Below, in pieces: positions 61,106 through 64,000 of a DNA stretch of 64,000 nucleotides. Positions within the stretch are counted from its first letter, which is position 1; the number at the start of each line of letters is the position of its first letter. The position numbers and the translations under genes were made by a program. The notes beneath the pieces were generated by a model. The model searched no databases and was not told where the DNA came from. It saw only the letters and a program-made list of their open reading frames with translations. Source of the stretch: Streptomyces sp. R41 (GTDB taxonomy: Bacteria; Actinomycetota; Actinomycetes; Streptomycetales; Streptomycetaceae). The stretch is taken from contig NZ_CP163443.1 of assembly GCF_041053055.1 (NCBI RefSeq), positions 2,666,001 to 2,730,000 of the forward strand, written 5' to 3'.

Positions 61106-61684
61106 ATGCACAGGGTCAGGTCGACGGCTCGGTCGCTGATCGCGGGGCTGACGCTCGTCACGGCGGTGGCCTGTTCCGGCGGGGAGAAGACACAGTCCGC
61201 AGGGGGGCCGGACGGGCGGTCGGGGGTTCCGTCCGTCCGGCCGAGCGGGGTCTACACGGTGACGACGACCCACGCCGACCTCGTCAAGGCCGGATCACCT
61301 GACGAGGACGTCCCGGAGAACTACGGAAAGTGGGTCTACGTCTTCAGGGGCGACCGGCTCGCCTTCACCCAGGAGAACAAGGACGCCTGTACGTGGGCGT
61401 ACGGAGAAGTCCGCTTCCACGGCCGGTATTTCGACTGGGAGATCATCGACGGAGGCTTCACCAAGGCGCCCCACAACGCCTACAACAAGCCAGGCGAGCT
61501 GTTCACGTTCGGGATGAGCGTGTATCGGGACACTCTCACTCTGTCGAAAGGGGAGGGCGCGATATCGCCCGAGAACTTCCTCAGCAAGCCCTGGCGCCGG
61601 ATCAGCAAGACGCCGTCCGACAGGTACTTCAGCAAGAACTGCCCGCCACCGAAGCAGTGGGCGACGAGCGGGAAGGGGGCATGA
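61106..61684 (+). CDS. Lipoprotein of unknown function
   Basis: This 192-residue protein has a lipoprotein signal (SLIAGLTLVTAVAC, lipidated cysteine near residue 23) and a beta-rich body with no recognised family (GVYTVTTTHADLVKAG, YGKWVYVFRGDRLAFTQ, FHGRYFDWEIIDGG). GGGGGACGG precedes the ATG at 61106. It lies 31 bases after the sensor-kinase gene and 4 bases before a DctP-like lipoprotein, suggesting a common transcript and possibly an extracytoplasmic sensing role. Confidence 0.78.
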   Translation: MHRVRSTARSLIAGLTLVTAVACSGGEKTQSAGGPDGRSGVPSVRPSGVYTVTTTHADLVKAGSPDEDVPENYGKWVYVFRGDRLAFTQENKDACTWAYGEVRFHGRYFDWEIIDGGFTKAPHNAYNKPGELFTFGMSVYRDTLTLSKGEGAISPENFLSKPWRRISKTPSDRYFSKNCPPPKQWATSGKGA

Positions 61685-61688
61685 CGCC

Positions 61689-62777
61689 ATGCGCGCACGA
61701 CGTACGGGCATCAGTGGTTCGCTGGGCGCGGTGGTGGGACTCGTCCTGCTTGCCGCCACCGGCTGCTCGGGCTCGGCCGCCGCCGACAAGGCCGGCGGCC
61801 ACAGCGCGGCCAAGCCGGTCGAGCTGACCCTGGCGACGCCCATGGGCACGTCGGAGGAGTTCGAATCCTTCCTCCTCAACGTGGAGATGCTGTCCCACGG
61901 ATCGATCCGCATCCAGGTGCAGACGGACGCCCACCATCAGGAAGGACCCGACTTCGAGACCCGGCTTCTCGACGACGTCAAACAGGGAAGGGTCGACCTC
62001 GCCGCTCTCGGCAGCCGCGCCTTCGACTCCACGGGGGCGCGCCCCCTGCGTGCACTGACCGCACCCCTGCTCATCACCGGCTATGACGCCGAGGAGAAGG
62101 TGCTCGCCGCCCCTGTGGCGCGGCGCATGGTGCGGGAGGTCGACGGCGACGGGCTGACCGGGGTCGGTCTGCTGCCCGGCACCCTGCGTCGCCCCCTCGG
62201 CGCGCGCACTCCGCTGCTCGGCCCGGCCGACTACAAGGGGCGAACGATCGGCGAGCAGCAGTCCCAGGTCGCGGACGCCACGCTGCGGGCGCTCGGCGCG
62301 AAGCCTGTGGCGTTCCCGGCGGGCGGGTCGGTGGACGCCTTCGGGGGGTACGAGCAGCAGCTCACCTCGGGCGACGGGAACCGGTATGACAAGAACGGAA
62401 TGATCGCGACGGCCAATGTCGTGCTGTGGCCGCGCCCGGTGGTCCTGGTCGCCGGTACCAAGGCCTTCCAACGGCTGACCAGCGACCAGCGGGCTGTGCT
62501 GCGCAAGGCGGGACAGCAGGCCGTGTCCGGCTCGGCCGCCGTGCTGCGCTCGCACGAGAAGGAGTCCCTGGGCAATCTGTGCCGCCGCGGCCAGAAGCTC
62601 GCCACCGCGACCCCGTCCCAACTGGCCGGGCTGCGCAAGGCCGTTCAGCCGGTGTACGACCAGCTGGCCCGCGACCGGCGCACCAAGGAGTACCTCGACG
62701 CCATCACCTCGCTGGTGCGGAACATACCGGCCGAGCCCACCGTGTCCTGCAAAGGCATGACATCCACCACCGACTGA
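61689..62777 (+). CDS. TRAP-type (DctP-like) solute-binding lipoprotein
   Basis: This 362-residue lipoprotein has a lipobox (LLAATGCSG) and DctP-like segments: LTLATPMGTSEEFESF, the GRVDLAALGSRAF stretch, LTAPLLITGYDAEEKVLA, and LGARTPLLGPADYKGRTIG. No DctQ or DctM permease is nearby, so it may serve as a ligand receptor for the surrounding sensor proteins rather than transport. It is four bases after the upstream lipoprotein gene. Confidence 0.85.
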   Translation: MRARRTGISGSLGAVVGLVLLAATGCSGSAAADKAGGHSAAKPVELTLATPMGTSEEFESFLLNVEMLSHGSIRIQVQTDAHHQEGPDFETRLLDDVKQGRVDLAALGSRAFDSTGARPLRALTAPLLITGYDAEEKVLAAPVARRMVREVDGDGLTGVGLLPGTLRRPLGARTPLLGPADYKGRTIGEQQSQVADATLRALGAKPVAFPAGGSVDAFGGYEQQLTSGDGNRYDKNGMIATANVVLWPRPVVLVAGTKAFQRLTSDQRAVLRKAGQQAVSGSAAVLRSHEKESLGNLCRRGQKLATATPSQLAGLRKAVQPVYDQLARDRRTKEYLDAITSLVRNIPAEPTVSCKGMTSTTD

Positions 62778-62815
62778 GGCTGGCCCGGACCCCGTCCGGC
62801 TGCCACCATGCAGCC

Positions 62816-64000
62816 ATGACACGGGCAACCTCCGTGCAACTCCCGCTCTGGGTGGCCGGTTTCGCACTGGGACCGGCCACCTTCGCGCTGGTCCGGGCCC
62901 ACCCCGGCCAGGCCCTCGCCGACACGCCGGCACTGGTCGCCCTGGAACTCGCCACGGGCTGGGGACTGTTGGCGATCGGGCTGATCGCGCGGCTGCGCCG
63001 GCCGGCCCATCGCGGCGGTGTACTGCTCGCCACCGCGGGAGCCGGCTCGTTCCTCGCCGAATGGGCCAACCCGGGCATCAGCTGGGCACCGGCGTTCACC
63101 GCGGGGCTCGTGCTGTACGCGGCCGGACCGCCCCTCGTGGCCCACGCGGTGCTGGCCCATCCGTCCGGACGGACCGGCTCCAGAACCGCACGCGGCCTGA
63201 TCCTGCTCGCGTACACCAACGCCGTGCTGTGCCTCGGACTGCTCCAGGCGGTCGTGTACGACCCCTGGGGCGCGGGCTGCGCGGAGTGCCCCGGCAACGG
63301 TCTGCTGATCGTCGCGAGCCCCCGCACGCTGGACGCGCTCGGCCGCACCGGGATCGCGGTGGGCGCCGCATGGCCGTGCGTGCTCATCGTGCTGCTGGGG
63401 TGGCGTGCCGGCCGGGCCTCCTCCGCGCTGCGCCGGCAAGCCGCTCCGATGTGGGCCGCGGGCGCCGTGTACGCGGTTCTGGTCGCGGCCGACTACGCGC
63501 ACAGCCTGCCCCGGCACACGCTGAGCAACGACCCCACCGACCGTCGGCTGTGGCTGGCCCAGGAGGTGGCACTGCTGCTGCTCGCGGCCGCCGCGGCCTG
63601 GCCATGGCTCCAGCAGCGCCGGACCCGTGGCGCCCTGGCCGACCTGGTCGTCGAACTGGCCGCCGCCCCGGCGCCGGGCGGCCTGCGTGACGCCCTCGCC
63701 CGCCTCCTGGGCGACCCGACACTGACGCTCGCGTATCCCCTGGCTGACGGCAGGCTGGTCGACGCGCGGGGGCGCCCTACCGGCGTTCCCCACCCGCACG
63801 GCGGCCAGGCCGTCCCACACCGTGACCAGCCCACCTTGCGAGCCGACCCGACCGACCCACACCATGACCAGCCCACCTTGCGAGCCGACCCGACCGACCC
63901 ACACCATGACCAGACGGCCGTGCGAGCCGACCCGACCGACCCACACCGTGACCAGACGGCCGTGCGAGCCGACGCGACCGACCCACACCGTGACCGGACG
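62816..64000 (+). CDS. Sensor histidine kinase N-terminal part with repeat insertion, cut by window edge
   Basis: The visible 395 residues begin MTRATSVQLPLWVAGFALGP and contain about eight membrane segments (residues 8-270), then the same juxtamembrane region as the previous kinase (ALADLVVELAAAPAPGGLRD, LGDPTLTLAYPLADGRLVDA). From residue 337 the sequence is a tandem array of 14-residue units (DQPTLRADPTDPHH and DQTAVRADPTDPHR) that runs off the window. The kinase core should lie beyond. A GGTGGCAGCCG-like region without a strong ribosome site precedes the ATG; an alternative start is not evident. Confidence 0.82.
   Translation, partial: MTRATSVQLPLWVAGFALGPATFALVRAHPGQALADTPALVALELATGWGLLAIGLIARLRRPAHRGGVLLATAGAGSFLAEWANPGISWAPAFTAGLVLYAAGPPLVAHAVLAHPSGRTGSRTARGLILLAYTNAVLCLGLLQAVVYDPWGAGCAECPGNGLLIVASPRTLDALGRTGIAVGAAWPCVLIVLLGWRAGRASSALRRQAAPMWAAGAVYAVLVAADYAHSLPRHTLSNDPTDRRLWLAQEVALLLLAAAAAWPWLQQRRTRGALADLVVELAAAPAPGGLRDALARLLGDPTLTLAYPLADGRLVDARGRPTGVPHPHGGQAVPHRDQPTLRADPTDPHHDQPTLRADPTDPHHDQTAVRADPTDPHRDQTAVRADATDPHRDRT
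63824..64000 (+). repeat. In-frame 42-bp tandem repeat array in the second kinase gene
   Basis: Units start at 63824, 63866, 63908, 63950 and 63992 (last one truncated by the window). The first two copies are identical and the rest differ at a few positions. Each encodes 14 residues with the pattern D-Q-x-x-x-R-A-D-x-T-D-P-H-x. Near identity of the copies implies recent expansion. Confidence 0.9.

Noticed and set aside
1..64000. CRISPR arrays, integrases, prophage or transposase genes
   Set aside because: No regularly spaced direct repeats with unique spacers, and no such protein families, were seen anywhere; tandem arrays present have no spacers.

Overview
The window is very GC-rich, has strong third-position GC bias, AGGAG-type ribosome sites, 4-bp ATGA/GTGA gene overlaps, twin-arginine and lipoprotein signals, a rare TTA codon and ArsR/GntR/TetR/DeoR/LacI-style control. 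It is almost certainly a piece of a Streptomyces (or close relative) chromosome. There are no rRNAs, phage genes or CRISPR arrays.

Region 1 (1-22,400) is largely a pectin and sugar-acid utilisation island. One leftward operon (11,490 down to 5,910) encodes two CUT1 sugar permeases, a tiny pectate-lyase-like secreted peptide, a Gfo/Idh/MocA oxidoreductase, a PmoA-like protein and a GH43 enzyme. It is followed by a separately controlled sugar-binding lipoprotein, a rhamnogalacturonan acetylesterase, a pectate lyase and two pectinesterases. GAAGCGCTTC-type palindromes precede both transcription units. Next come a GntR regulator with a sugar-acid dehydratase pair, and a divergent pair for galacturonate oxidation (uronate dehydrogenase and a KdgD-type dehydratase). 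On family knowledge both routes would lead to alpha-ketoglutarate semialdehyde. Embedded housekeeping genes include an MBL-fold hydrolase, a TIGR03086 protein, a quinone-reductase-like MDR enzyme and a frameshifted MFS transporter.

Region 2 (22,600-27,660) is a DeoR-linked polyol ABC transporter operon ending in a zinc alcohol dehydrogenase. It is closed by a very large nested inverted repeat.

Region 3 (27,900-43,340) holds a double-TerD protein next to a NACHT STAND NTPase, a TetR/MFS efflux pair with a TTA codon, and ACC deaminase with a GntR regulator. It also has a Ro60/TROVE protein preceded on the same strand by two tandem RNAs. These have circularly permuted tRNA-like domains (Y RNA-like). 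A PhoX-type phosphatase follows, then a set with a stand-alone propeptide-like domain and a protease carrying the same domain.

Region 4 (43,600-57,430) contains a secreted nuclease behind a 15-bp inverted repeat, an ArsR/AHSA1 pair, dapA and dapD of lysine synthesis, a SigE-type sigma factor with a membrane-anchored propeller protein, a 222-bp MITE-like element, a TetR/SMR efflux pair and a sulfotransferase.

Region 5 (57,690-64,000) is a signalling block: an AbfB-domain membrane protein, a receiver-only response regulator, two sensor-kinase-like proteins, a lipoprotein and a DctP-like binding protein. Both kinase genes contain in-frame minisatellite insertions (39-bp and 42-bp units). The first kinase lacks the usual phosphoacceptor histidine. 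Several other short tandem arrays occur in the window, suggesting a genome prone to repeat expansion.
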